Positions 35,420 through 43,076 of a stretch of 43,245 nucleotides of DNA are shown one piece after another. This stretch comes from Chitinophaga pinensis (GTDB taxonomy: Bacteria; Bacteroidota; Bacteroidia; M30B66), in NCBI GenBank assembly GCA_945883545.1, contig CAMCXT010000025.1:1-43245 (forward strand), read 5' to 3'. Numbering within the stretch: position 1 is the first letter of the stretch; every line of letters begins with the position of its first letter. Both the position numbers and the translations under genes were made by a program. A model generated the notes under the pieces. It searched no databases. It had not been told where the DNA came from and saw nothing but the letters and a program-made list of their open reading frames with translations.

Positions 35420-35427
35420 TTAATTTG
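35420..35427 (+). promoter_or_regulatory. Candidate -7-like box before bshB1 (TTAATTTG)
   Basis: TTAATTTG matches TAnnTTTG at all fixed positions but the second, 15 bp before ATG 35443. No -33 element at the normal spacing. Low confidence. Confidence 0.2.
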
Positions 35428-35442
35428 TGGCAAATTTTAACG

Positions 35443-36153
35443 ATGAAACTTGATATTCTGGCATTTGGTGCCCATCCTGATGATATTGAAATTTCAGTAG
35501 GAGGAACATTGATTGCCGAAGTGCAACAAGGAAAGAAGCTTGGTTTGATAGATCTCACCCGAGGTGAAATGGGAACCCGAGGCACTGTTGAAATTAGAAA
35601 TCAGGAATCAGAAGAGGCTAGGAAGATTATAGGTGCTATGGTTCGGGAAAATCTCGAAATGCCTGATGCTTTTCTGGAAACGAACGCTCTGAATTTGGAG
35701 AAGGTTATTCGTGTGATTCGCAAGTATCAACCAGATATTGTGATAACCAATGCGCCTTCTGATCGCCATCCAGACCATGGCCATGCTGCGTCTTTGGTGG
35801 TTGAAGCATGCTTTAAAGCGGGTTTAAGGAAGTATATTGTTGATGGTACTGGCGAGAATGCTTGGAGGCCTAAAGTGGTTTATCAGTATATGCAGTTTTA
35901 CCACCACAAGCCCGATTTTGTATACGATATTAGTGCTGTAATTGATCAAAAATTAGCGTGTGTTTTAGCACACAAATCTCAGTTTTACAACCCAGATTCA
36001 AACGAACCCGAAACGGTGATCGCCTCTCCACAGTTTAAAGAAAACATTAGGGCACGCGCTTCAGAATATGGCCTACAAGCAGGTTTTGAATTTGGAGAGC
36101 CCTTGATGGTGATTCGATTTCTAGGGGTTCGAAGTCTCAGCGATTTACATTAA
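35443..36153 (+). CDS. bshB1: BshB1, N-acetyl-alpha-D-glucosaminyl L-malate deacetylase
   Basis: 236 residues from ATG 35443 (the frame extends to a TTG at 35425, inside the candidate promoter). LmbE/PIG-L-fold zinc deacetylase: AFGAHPDDIEISVGGTL (7-23) with the HPDD metal motif, and SDRHPDHGHAASLV (106-119) with a second zinc His. GEMGTRGTVEIRNQE and the final EFGEPLMVIRF fit BshB1. It removes the acetyl group from GlcNAc-malate in the cytoplasm, the second step of bacillithiol synthesis. bshA and bshC are not in the window. It is a single gene, convergent with ppiD across a strong two-way terminator. Confidence 0.93.
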   Translation: MKLDILAFGAHPDDIEISVGGTLIAEVQQGKKLGLIDLTRGEMGTRGTVEIRNQESEEARKIIGAMVRENLEMPDAFLETNALNLEKVIRVIRKYQPDIVITNAPSDRHPDHGHAASLVVEACFKAGLRKYIVDGTGENAWRPKVVYQYMQFYHHKPDFVYDISAVIDQKLACVLAHKSQFYNPDSNEPETVIASPQFKENIRARASEYGLQAGFEFGEPLMVIRFLGVRSLSDLH

Positions 36154-36170
36154 CTGCTTTCTAATAGTAC

Positions 36171-36215
36171 AAAAAAAAACGTCCCGGCTGATCAGATCAA
36201 CCGGGACGTTTTTTT
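36171..36215. terminator. Strong bidirectional terminator between bshB1 and ppiD
   Basis: AAAAAAACGTCCCGG (36173-36187) pairs with CCGGGACGTTTTTTT (36201-36215), 15 bp with a 13-base loop. A-run upstream and T-run downstream make it work in both directions between the convergent stops at 36153 and 36228. Confidence 0.95.
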
Positions 36216-36227
36216 ATTAAAGAATCT

Positions 36228-38354
36228 TTAGAAGAAGCGGTAACGTTTGTCTTCAACACCTGCTTTTTTCTGCAGGCTTGTGTAAACACCCATATCAACA
36301 CGGCCTTGCAGGCCTGATGCCAATTGTTTCTTTAAATCTTTGATGTCGCCAGTCATTGGAGGTGCTTCAGTGATCGTTTCAACAACATACACAAAAACTC
36401 CTGCATTTCCGCGGACAGGACCATTCAAAACATTGATTTTTGAATAAGGGATTGTCCCAGCCAACTTTGGTTCGTAACCATAATTAGGTAAAGAATACGA
36501 AGCAAAGTTCAATGAATTTGGCGCGTCGGCAGTTAGTTTCACACGTGCAGCAAAAGCATCAATTGAAGTTGCGCCAGATAGAGCGAGTTCTTTTTCGAAC
36601 ATCTCACCTTTTTTCATGCGCTTCACCAATGGTTCGATATCTTCTTTTACTTGATCTAGTGGAGGAACACCTTTATCGCGTTTTCCAGTAAGCGCAGCAA
36701 CAACATATTTACCATCCAATTCAAGAACTTTGGTAACAGTGTTCACTTCTGTTTCTTCATTGAATGCCCAAGTAACCAACTCGCGTGAATTTGCTAAATC
36801 GTTCACTTGGCGATCAGTTGGACGAATGCTGTTTGCTTTTACGATGAAGATTTTCTTTTCGTCTGCTTTCTTTTTGAATGCTTCGTAATTCTCAGCATTA
36901 ACAGCGAAGTCGTTTGCAGAATTGAAAACAGCTTCGTTGGTTTTGTTTGAAGGCTCAACCGGACGGCTAATGAATACCAATGAAGCTTTGTTGGTTGGCT
37001 TCGTTTTGTCTTGGATATTGATTAGGTGTGCACCGAATTGTGTTTTAACAACAACCAAGTCGCCTACTTTTCCATCGAAACATGCGCTGTTGAATTCTGG
37101 AACCATTGCACCTTCTGGGAAGAAACCTAGATCTCCACCTTTGATTTTAGAACCTGGATCGTCAGATAACAATGTTGCCAATGCAGCAAAATCTCCACCT
37201 GATTGAATTACCTTTTTCAAGGAATCAGCTTTTGCCATTGCAGCAATTTCTGAAATGCCTTTCTGGGTAGAAATTAGGATGTGACGTGCTTTTACTGAAT
37301 CAGATGCCGATTTGAAACCACGAAGTTTAACAACTTTTACATCGTTACCATCTACGAATGGACCGTAAACAGTGCCTGGGGTTCCTGCAAAAACAGCAGA
37401 GTCGATTTGGATGTTTAAGCTTCCGCGTTTTACACTTTCTTCTCTAAATCCATTCGCAGAATTCGCATTAGCAAAAGTTGTATCGTTATCTGTTGCTTGG
37501 AATTGTGTTTTGATTTGCTCCATTGAGGTCATCAATTCAGCGCGGTCTTCTGGTGTTGGGTTTACTTGGAATACAACATATTCAAGCTTACGGGTTTCAT
37601 CCTGCTGCTCAAGTTCATGTTTGTGTTCGTCGTAGTATTTTTTGTAATCGTCGTCTGAAATTTTCACCAATGAATCAGCCAATGAATCATAGCTTTTACC
37701 AACCATACGGTAAGTTACAGAACGGCTTCTTTCGTTGTATGAGTTTTTCGCCTGAGCAGACGTTACATACATTGCCTTTTTGATCAAGTTGTTGTACTTC
37801 GCTTTTCTTCTCGCTTTCATCAACGATTTTTCGAAATCGCCCCATGATTCGCGGAATTTTCCATCAGGATCGTTTTCTTCAGTAAGCTGTGTTTTCAAAA
37901 AGCGAATTACACGGTTGCGATCAAATTGACGTGTAATTGAATCTTGGAACAATGGAATTTGCTGAACTTGTGGATCGACATTTTCTCCTTGAACCATATC
38001 GAATAATTCATCTTCAGCTACATCAACACCAGTACTGTTGAATTCTTTGTCGAAAATGTATTGATCTAAATACTCATTCCAAAGGTCGTTAATGAGTTGC
38101 TGACGAACGTTTTCATCAACACCTGAAGCATTTTGATTGCGCTTGTATTTTTCTTCAGCTGCATTTAAGCGGCTGGCGAACTCTTCACCAGAAATACTGT
38201 TTCCATTGATTTCGCCGATAGTGTTGGCTCCACCTCTGAAGATAGAATTTCCTGAGGAAAACAAATCCTGAAGGACAAATGATACAAGTGCAAGTCCAAT
38301 TACGATTACAACGATAGTACCTGCGCGTGAACGGATTCTTTCTAAAACGGCCAT
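36228..38354 (-). CDS. ppiD: PpiD-like membrane-anchored peptidyl-prolyl isomerase
   Basis: 708 residues. One N-terminal membrane helix (about 11-31, AGTIVVIVIGLALVSFVLQDL) anchors a periplasmic chaperone domain of SurA_N type (INGNSISGEEFASRLNAAEEKY), a long helical region, and a parvulin PPIase domain (about 353-450: VKARHILIST, GGDFAALATLLSDDPGSKIKGGDLGFF, MVPEFNSACF, VVKTQFGAHLINIQDK). A further C-terminal chaperone-like part ends near KRYRFF. It assists folding of outer-membrane and exported proteins. It ends the coaX-lptC run but is separated by a 107-bp gap from the small two-TM gene, with a minus-strand TATATTCG string (38404-38397) that could be part of its own promoter. The start at 38354 gives MAVLERIRSRAG, as is usual. 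Confidence 0.93.
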   Translation of the reverse strand: MAVLERIRSRAGTIVVIVIGLALVSFVLQDLFSSGNSIFRGGANTIGEINGNSISGEEFASRLNAAEEKYKRNQNASGVDENVRQQLINDLWNEYLDQYIFDKEFNSTGVDVAEDELFDMVQGENVDPQVQQIPLFQDSITRQFDRNRVIRFLKTQLTEENDPDGKFRESWGDFEKSLMKARRKAKYNNLIKKAMYVTSAQAKNSYNERSRSVTYRMVGKSYDSLADSLVKISDDDYKKYYDEHKHELEQQDETRKLEYVVFQVNPTPEDRAELMTSMEQIKTQFQATDNDTTFANANSANGFREESVKRGSLNIQIDSAVFAGTPGTVYGPFVDGNDVKVVKLRGFKSASDSVKARHILISTQKGISEIAAMAKADSLKKVIQSGGDFAALATLLSDDPGSKIKGGDLGFFPEGAMVPEFNSACFDGKVGDLVVVKTQFGAHLINIQDKTKPTNKASLVFISRPVEPSNKTNEAVFNSANDFAVNAENYEAFKKKADEKKIFIVKANSIRPTDRQVNDLANSRELVTWAFNEETEVNTVTKVLELDGKYVVAALTGKRDKGVPPLDQVKEDIEPLVKRMKKGEMFEKELALSGATSIDAFAARVKLTADAPNSLNFASYSLPNYGYEPKLAGTIPYSKINVLNGPVRGNAGVFVYVVETITEAPPMTGDIKDLKKQLASGLQGRVDMGVYTSLQKKAGVEDKRYRFF

Positions 38355-38461
38355 TTTAAGTTTATTGGTCTTTTATTTTCGGGCTGCGAATATAAGGATT
38401 CTTCCTTTAATACTAAATCCGAAAATTTGGTTTCAAATTATTGCGTGAATAAAATTGAACA

Positions 38462-38689
38462 TTAAGCATCCCCTTTTTTTGGATCGCTGCTGTTTCTCAT
38501 TTTCTCCATCTTTTTTCTCTGGTATCTGCGCAAAGCAAACAATGCTGAAGCTGCAAAAGTTGCAAACAAAGGCATTCTGGCTGATTCGAACTTTAGTTCT
38601 ACCATCAACCAAGTGCTTAATACGGCCATCATTCCAGCAATCACTAGCCAGAAAATTTCCATAGCCCGGAGAATTTTGTAGTTATTCAT
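38462..38689 (-). CDS. Small two-TM membrane protein of the lptC operon
   Basis: 75 residues with two hydrophobic segments: EIFWLVIAGMMAVLSTWLMVEL (11-32) and MPLFATFAASALFALRRY (39-56), then a strongly basic tail (RRYQRKKMEKMRN) followed by SSDPKKGDA. Its start lies inside the end of lptC (8 bp overlap), so it is translated together with it. I recall a similar small two-TM protein after lptC in other Bacteroidota, which suggests it is a genuine, conserved gene. Function unknown; the location suggests a part in LPS export or outer-membrane assembly. The basic tail is expected in the cytoplasm. Confidence 0.7.
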   Translation of the reverse strand: MNNYKILRAMEIFWLVIAGMMAVLSTWLMVELKFESARMPLFATFAASALFALRRYQRKKMEKMRNSSDPKKGDA

Positions 38690-39221
38690 TTTTAACGCTT
38701 ACGATTCCACTGATATTTACAATTCTGTATTTACTGAAGTCTTGATCCGATTCGAAACCATCCCCATAAATTACTTCTGTTGGTGAAGTGATTTTAGAAA
38801 ATTTCTCGGAGTGAATTCGACCTGTTTTTTGATCCCAGATTAACTCTTCAGTATTCAATCGCTTTCCTTCGGCGTTCCACAATTGGACGTCGTTTCGAGC
38901 AATCATTTGTTCCTTTTTGTTGTAACTGATAGCGTATTTAGCTACCATGTGACCTGATTCGATTCCATCTTTATCATAGAAAATCATATCTACGCCTTTC
39001 GTAAATTCGATGTATTCATCTTCTCCCAAATAGGTATCCCGCTGCGGAGCCTTTATTTTTGCCCGCAGTTTCGCTGAATCAGAATACAGCATTTCTATGT
39101 TTTTGGTAGATGATACCGGAAGTATTTTATCCGATTTGAATTTTCTTACTTCAACCGGGTCATTCGTGCACGAAACCATGCAGAAGCTCAACCAACAAAT
39201 AAAAAGGAAAACTCGAAGCAT
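38682..39221 (-). CDS. lptC: LPS export ABC transporter periplasmic component LptC
   Basis: 179 residues. The N-terminus MLRVFLFICWLSFCMVSC has a lipobox-like Cys18, so it may be a lipoprotein instead of a single-pass membrane protein. The mature part is the beta-jellyroll of the LptC/OstA family: NIEMLYSDSAKLRAKIKAPQRD, MIFYDKDGIESGHMVAKYAISYNKKEQMIARNDVQLWNAEGKRLNTEELIWDQKTGRIHSEKFSKITSPTEVIYGDGFESDQDFSKYRI. LptC bridges the inner-membrane LptBFG complex to LptA. Its start overlaps the upstream barrel gene's stop (TAATG). Spelling of the operon, coaX then barrel then lptC, is common in Bacteroidota. Confidence 0.88.
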   Translation of the reverse strand: MLRVFLFICWLSFCMVSCTNDPVEVRKFKSDKILPVSSTKNIEMLYSDSAKLRAKIKAPQRDTYLGEDEYIEFTKGVDMIFYDKDGIESGHMVAKYAISYNKKEQMIARNDVQLWNAEGKRLNTEELIWDQKTGRIHSEKFSKITSPTEVIYGDGFESDQDFSKYRIVNISGIVSVKNE

Positions 39222-40612
39222 TATTCAAATCGTGTTCTAACAAACCATCTGTCGTTCAGCGAGAATGAAATGCTTAAACGGAAGATTTGCTCTGACAATA
39301 AATTTGGATTGATGCTTCCTCTCTGTCCGTATGACAAAGCAATATTCATCATGCTGGTAACTGGCTTTCTATAATATGTAGGAATGGTGAACGGAAGACC
39401 GACGCCCAAACTAACTCCAAATTCAGCAACGTTGTTTCCATTGATTCTCAGCATACCGTCAGAATAATATCCTCCCAAACGGTAAGCAGCACTTTTAAAT
39501 GTGCTTGTTTTATTTGGTTGTGGAATGAATTGTATTCCTGCTGAAGCAGTGTAGCATGAGCGCACTGAATCGGAGTTGTCGAAAAGCCTGAATGATGACC
39601 AGTCTGTGTAACGATAATCGGCTGTGAACATCCATTTATGGTTAGAGTTCGATAAGCTTAAACCTGCGCCATATTGCATGGGCATTACAATCTGCCCATT
39701 AAGGCTTTCCTTGTTCAGAACGGTATCGATAACCGTAGCGAAGTCGCTCGTTCCAAAGAATGATTCAGCTACGTAATTGTAATTGCCTGTTAAACTAAGT
39801 GATGGCTTAAAGGTGAAACCGAATTTGAGGTGCAGTGAATCCTTGTTGGTTTTTTGTTTTTGGATAGTTCCAGTTTCAAGCGCTGAATTGGATTTTACTT
39901 TTGGAGTTTTGCTCCTGAATCTAATTTGGTATGTAAGTCCAAATTTGGCATCAAAATCCTTCACCTGGTTTGTTGCCGTTGTTTTGCTTGACCGAATTTG
40001 CAATTGTTGATCAGGGAAATTTACTTCTGTTACATAATTTGATTTCCCGAAAATGTATCTGAATTCGGCTCCGATAGCAAGATCTTTGTAAATCTGTATT
40101 GCATTGGTCAAGCCAACTGCAGAAATCCCACCTTTCCCATTGTAATTGTAACTGATTAAACCTTCTGCTTCGGTTTCGATGCTATCACGTAAGGTGTAGC
40201 CCATGTTGGTAATCGGCATCAAATGAACTGCTGCGGTCCAACGTTTTTTGATCAATGGAAACGCGAGCGCTACCGAACTATATCCTGCTGTCGTACCTCT
40301 ATTTTTCAATGTTGCAGTTGAATAATCAACCATTCCACCCGAAATTGATCCTTCGAAAATACTTACTCCACGGGCGATGCTCGTTAATGATGCAGGTTGC
40401 CCGAGGTTAAGTAGTGAAGAATCATTCGCCGCGTGGTAACTTCCACCAAGCGATTGGCTCCATGCTGAAGGATTGGGTAAATTGTCACCGAGGGCGTATC
40501 TGCCGTAAGGCGATTGACTAAGGTTTTGAGCATTCATCCCTAACGAAGAGAGGAAAAACAAACCAAAGAATTGGATTGGGAAATTAAGCTTTCTGATGGA
40601 GAAGAATTTCAT
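39221..40612 (-). CDS. Outer-membrane beta-barrel protein (FadL-like) of the coaX-lptC operon
   Basis: 463 residues. Signal peptide with Lys/Arg N-terminus and FFGLFFLSSLGMNAQ. The mature start NLSQSPYGRYALGDNLPNPSAWSQSLGGSYHAANDSSLLNLGQPASLTSI recalls FadL-like barrels of Bacteroidota, in which N-terminal residues form a plug. Many amphipathic strands follow (YSSVALAFPLIKKRWTAAVHLMP, LAIGAEFRYIFGK, LHLKFGFTFKPSLSLTGNYNYVA, YGAGLSLSNSNHKWMFTADYRYTDW, TASAGIQFIP, YRLGGYYSDGM, FGVSLGVGLPF, MMNIALSYGQRG, IFRLSISFSLNDRWFVRTRFE). Substrate unknown. It overlaps coaX by 29 bp and lptC by 1 bp. Confidence 0.82.
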   Translation of the reverse strand: MKFFSIRKLNFPIQFFGLFFLSSLGMNAQNLSQSPYGRYALGDNLPNPSAWSQSLGGSYHAANDSSLLNLGQPASLTSIARGVSIFEGSISGGMVDYSTATLKNRGTTAGYSSVALAFPLIKKRWTAAVHLMPITNMGYTLRDSIETEAEGLISYNYNGKGGISAVGLTNAIQIYKDLAIGAEFRYIFGKSNYVTEVNFPDQQLQIRSSKTTATNQVKDFDAKFGLTYQIRFRSKTPKVKSNSALETGTIQKQKTNKDSLHLKFGFTFKPSLSLTGNYNYVAESFFGTSDFATVIDTVLNKESLNGQIVMPMQYGAGLSLSNSNHKWMFTADYRYTDWSSFRLFDNSDSVRSCYTASAGIQFIPQPNKTSTFKSAAYRLGGYYSDGMLRINGNNVAEFGVSLGVGLPFTIPTYYRKPVTSMMNIALSYGQRGSINPNLLSEQIFRLSISFSLNDRWFVRTRFE

Positions 40613-41321
40613 TGAGTCCTTTCAAAGTTAGCCAAGGTTCTGGCTGTACGCTGGTTTTAAGATTGCGCTCCAGCAGGGCGAAATCGCCTCCAGTAATAAT
40701 CACTTGGAGGTCTTTGTGAGTCATTTGATATTGTTCAAGAATGCCTTTCACTTCAGCCAATGCTCCGTTGATTACTCCGGATTGGATGGCTTCACGTGTG
40801 TTTTTACCGATCAAATAAACTGTGTCGGTTCTGTTGAGCAAAGGCAATCGTGCAGTGAATTCGTGTAAAGCTCTAAAGCGCATATCGATACCTGGAGAAA
40901 TGGATCCTCCAAAATATTCGTTTTTGCGGGTGATAAAATCAAATTTAATACAAGTACCAGCATCGATGATCAAAACTGGTTTATCGGGGAAAATCATGTT
41001 GGCAGCAACTGCATTTGAAATACGATCATGACCAAGTGTTTCTGGTGATTCGTATTTGTTCTCAATGGGCAATTGAAGGTCCTGTGTGAAGTAGCTAAAC
41101 GGAATTTCAGCGCGTTTCAAAAAAGCTTCGAGTTCCGGCTGTCCTTGAGCTACGTTGCTAATAAAAGCCCGAACAGGTTCGGATGGCATAAGTTTAAGTA
41201 GAGCTTCTTCTAACTCCTGCGCATCGCTGCGAGATGCTCTAACAGCACGAATCAACTTGCGCTCCCTGAAGCAGGCCGCTTTGATTGCTGTATTTCCAAC
41301 ATCGATCAGTAAGTTTACCAT
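40584..41321 (-). CDS. coaX: Type III pantothenate kinase CoaX
   Basis: 245 residues, ASKHA fold. The phosphate loop is LLIDVGNTAIK (4-14); pantothenate-binding ETLGHDRISNAVAA (94-107); the second phosphate motif IIDAGTCIKFDF (118-129) and GGSISPGIDMR (138-148), with ITGGDFALL near the end. It phosphorylates pantothenate, the first step of coenzyme A synthesis, and needs a monovalent cation. It overlaps the barrel gene downstream by 29 bp and so starts an envelope operon in which it is the only metabolic enzyme. A perfect TATCTTTG box lies 17 bp upstream of the ATG. Confidence 0.94.
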   Translation of the reverse strand: MVNLLIDVGNTAIKAACFRERKLIRAVRASRSDAQELEEALLKLMPSEPVRAFISNVAQGQPELEAFLKRAEIPFSYFTQDLQLPIENKYESPETLGHDRISNAVAANMIFPDKPVLIIDAGTCIKFDFITRKNEYFGGSISPGIDMRFRALHEFTARLPLLNRTDTVYLIGKNTREAIQSGVINGALAEVKGILEQYQMTHKDLQVIITGGDFALLERNLKTSVQPEPWLTLKGLNEILLHQKA

Positions 41322-41338
41322 AATCTACTTGTGCCGCG

Positions 41339-41346
41339 CAAAGATA
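41339..41346 (-). promoter_or_regulatory. Candidate -7 box of coaX operon (TATCTTTG)
   Basis: On the minus strand TATCTTTG exactly matches TAnnTTTG and ends 17 bp before ATG 41321, so the message would have a very short leader. No TTG was found at the -33 position. Confidence 0.35.
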
Positions 41347-41392
41347 AAATTAGATGAACGTAGCTGGGCATTCTTTTAATATATGTATCAAC

Positions 41393-41421
41393 AAAAAAAG
41401 ACTACCGTTTCCGATAGTCTT
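41393..41421 (-). terminator. Terminator after tRNA-Phe
   Basis: On the minus strand AAGACTATCG (41421-41412) pairs with CGGTAGTCTT (41407-41398), 10 bp with one G-U, capped by a GAAA tetraloop and followed by a run of T. It starts 12 bp after the tRNA 3' end. Confidence 0.9.
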
Positions 41422-41433
41422 CTCTTTCTTGTG

Positions 41434-41506
41434 TGGTGCCTCCAGGGATCGAACCAGGGACACAAGGATTTTCAGTCCTTTGCTCTACCATCTGAGCTAA
41501 GGCACC
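41434..41506 (-). tRNA. tRNA-Phe (GAA)
   Basis: 73 bases reading GGTGCCT TA GCTC ... on the minus strand. Acceptor stem GGTGCCT/AGGCACC is perfect; D stem GCTC/GAGC; anticodon stem AAGGA/TCCTT with loop CTGAAAA (anticodon GAA at 41473-41471); variable loop GTGTC; T loop TTCGATC. The T stem is CCTGG/CCTGG, giving a T-T mismatch at its middle pair (51-63). Discriminator A at 41434; CCA is not encoded (ACAC follows). A single tRNA followed by its own terminator. Confidence 0.95.
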
Positions 41507-41660
41507 AACCGTAGCGCTCGAAAGCGGGATGCAAAAATAGTATGATTTTCTTTCATTGCAAGTGTTTTTGAAATTTCTTGCGCAAATGCCAATAAATCAA
41601 GGCGTCAAAATAATTTAAACATGATTTTTTCGTTCCTTTTTCTCATTTTAAACACCAATT

Positions 41661-42404
41661 TTGAAGCTTCTACTCACCATTTTCTGCTCAATGATTTCGA
41701 TTTTTTCAGTAGGACAGGATTTTCTTTCCGCGCAGCTTAAGTATGTTAGAGTTTCTGAAGCATGGAAGTCAGAAAGCTCATCGATAAAATCCAAATTTAA
41801 AGCCGCTGGGATTTCGAGTGCTGGTTTTTATCTATTTATCAGGGCGTTCAAACAGGAAAAGCAGATAGAAGCTTGGGTTTCATCTTCTCCCGATGGTCCT
41901 TTTACGTTGATTGCCAACTACGATGTTTGTGCCGCTTCTGGAGGTCTTGGACCCAAAATCAAGCAAGGCGATTTACAAGTTCCCGAAGGTGTTTACAGCA
42001 TAGATCGATTTAATCCTGTTTCGTCCTTTCATCTTTCGTTGGGCATTGATTACCCAAACACAGCAGATTTAAAACGCAGTGACAAGGCAAATCCTGGAGG
42101 CGATATCTTTATCCATGGTGCTTGCGCGAGCATCGGCTGTTTGGCCATCACCGATACGTATATAAATGAGTTGTATATGATCGCTGTTTTGGCAAGAAGC
42201 AGTGGGCAATCAAAAATCCCGGTGCATATTTTTCCTTTCCGAATGGATGGAAACGCCATGCAACTGGTTGATCGAATCCAATCGTCGAACCAATGGAAAC
42301 CATTTTGGGAAAACCTTGCAAATGTTTATCGTTTCTTTGAGGAACAATCGAAGCCAGGTGTGTGGAAGTCGAACACTTCAGGAAATTATATACTTTCTAA
42401 CTAA
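41661..42404 (+). CDS. L,D-transpeptidase (YkuD/YafK-like)
   Basis: 247 residues. The YkuD catalytic motif is GGDIFIHGACASIGCLAITD (146-165), with H152 and nucleophile C160. Upstream is the substrate-fold part with GGLGPKIKQGDLQVPEGVYSI (94-114), which is typical of the YafK-type subgroup. It forms or hydrolyses L,D cross-links or links proteins to peptidoglycan in the periplasm. The natural signal peptide MKLLLTIFCSMISIFSVGQ requires the TTG start at 41661; the first in-frame ATG (41691) would remove most of it. The gene is followed by a Crp/Fnr regulator in the same direction after about 46 bp. Confidence 0.85.
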   Translation: MKLLLTIFCSMISIFSVGQDFLSAQLKYVRVSEAWKSESSSIKSKFKAAGISSAGFYLFIRAFKQEKQIEAWVSSSPDGPFTLIANYDVCAASGGLGPKIKQGDLQVPEGVYSIDRFNPVSSFHLSLGIDYPNTADLKRSDKANPGGDIFIHGACASIGCLAITDTYINELYMIAVLARSSGQSKIPVHIFPFRMDGNAMQLVDRIQSSNQWKPFWENLANVYRFFEEQSKPGVWKSNTSGNYILSN

Positions 42405-42423
42405 TTACTTTGGTAGATCTTTT

Positions 42424-42431
42424 TATATTTG
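42424..42431 (+). promoter_or_regulatory. Candidate -7 box of Crp/Fnr gene (TATATTTG)
   Basis: TATATTTG exactly matches TAnnTTTG, 19 bp before the TTG start at 42451. A TTTG at 42409-42412 is too close to be the -33 element, leaving this weakly supported. Confidence 0.35.
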
Positions 42432-42450
42432 GTACTTCAACAAGCTACAA

Positions 42451-43035
42451 TTGAAAGCCGCACTCGACATTTTCCGGTCGCAACTTAATGATTTGCATAC
42501 GCTTCCTCTGGCCGATTGGAAGCGATTTTCTAGTATCTGGCATTTACACGAAATGGGCCGAAAACAGATGATGACCCGTCAAGGAGAATCGGAACGTTAT
42601 GCTTATTTTGTTTTGGAAGGATTGCAAAGAGCATTTTACTCCGACGATCGAGGAAAAGAGCACACTGTTGTGTTTACTTATCCTAATTCATTTTCAGGTG
42701 TAGCAGATTCATTTTTATTGGGGAAGCCAGCTTTGTACGATATGGAAACCCTCACCAAGAGTAAGTTTCTTCGCGCCGACCGTGCGGCAGTGATTGAACT
42801 TTGTCAGTCGCATCCCGAAATTCTTAAACTCATCCATCAAGCTACTTCAATCGCGCTCCGTCTTGCTGTTCAGAGGCAAATCGAACTGATGGCTTGCTCT
42901 GCAGAAGAAAAATTCAGACTTATCATGGGAAGAACGCCACAACTGCTTAATCTTTCCCCACAGAAATACATTGCATCCTATTTAGGGATGGATCCCGCCA
43001 CGTTTTCGAAACTCATCAGTAGGGTAGAGTTCTAG
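42451..43035 (+). CDS. Crp/Fnr family transcriptional regulator
   Basis: 194 residues from a TTG at 42451; the open frame runs further back into the transpeptidase gene, but that part has no homology-like pattern. The cNMP-binding-type jelly roll (about 20-110) has RQGESERYAYFVLEGLQRAFY and EHTVVFTYPNSFSGVADSFLLG. A dimerisation helix (about 125-150) precedes the C-terminal helix-turn-helix: LSPQKYIASYLGMDPATFSKLISR (168-192). This fits the short Crp/Fnr regulators common in Bacteroidota, which often have no cAMP-binding signature, and no FNR-type Cys cluster is seen. Ligand and targets are unknown; the L,D-transpeptidase just upstream is a plausible target or co-regulated neighbour. Confidence 0.82.
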   Translation: MKAALDIFRSQLNDLHTLPLADWKRFSSIWHLHEMGRKQMMTRQGESERYAYFVLEGLQRAFYSDDRGKEHTVVFTYPNSFSGVADSFLLGKPALYDMETLTKSKFLRADRAAVIELCQSHPEILKLIHQATSIALRLAVQRQIELMACSAEEKFRLIMGRTPQLLNLSPQKYIASYLGMDPATFSKLISRVEF

Positions 43036-43044
43036 CAACATTGC

Positions 43045-43076
43045 AAGCATCGACTTTTACAATGCTTCCCGATTTT
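43045..43076 (+). terminator. Possible weak terminator after Crp/Fnr gene
   Basis: AAGCAT (43045-43050) can pair with ATGCTT (43062-43067) around an 11-base loop, with a T-run at 43072-43076. The stem is short; the rest of the window to 43245 shows no other feature. Confidence 0.3.

Noticed and set aside
41621-41739. ATG-initiated frame before the L,D-transpeptidase, considered as its true start after a frameshift
   Set aside because: It is in a different frame, ends at a stop after about 40 codons, and the TTG-started frame already gives a complete signal peptide.
42202-42450. N-terminal extension of the Crp/Fnr frame into the transpeptidase gene
   Set aside because: The extension is the shadow of the transpeptidase C-terminus in another frame and shows no jelly-roll pattern.
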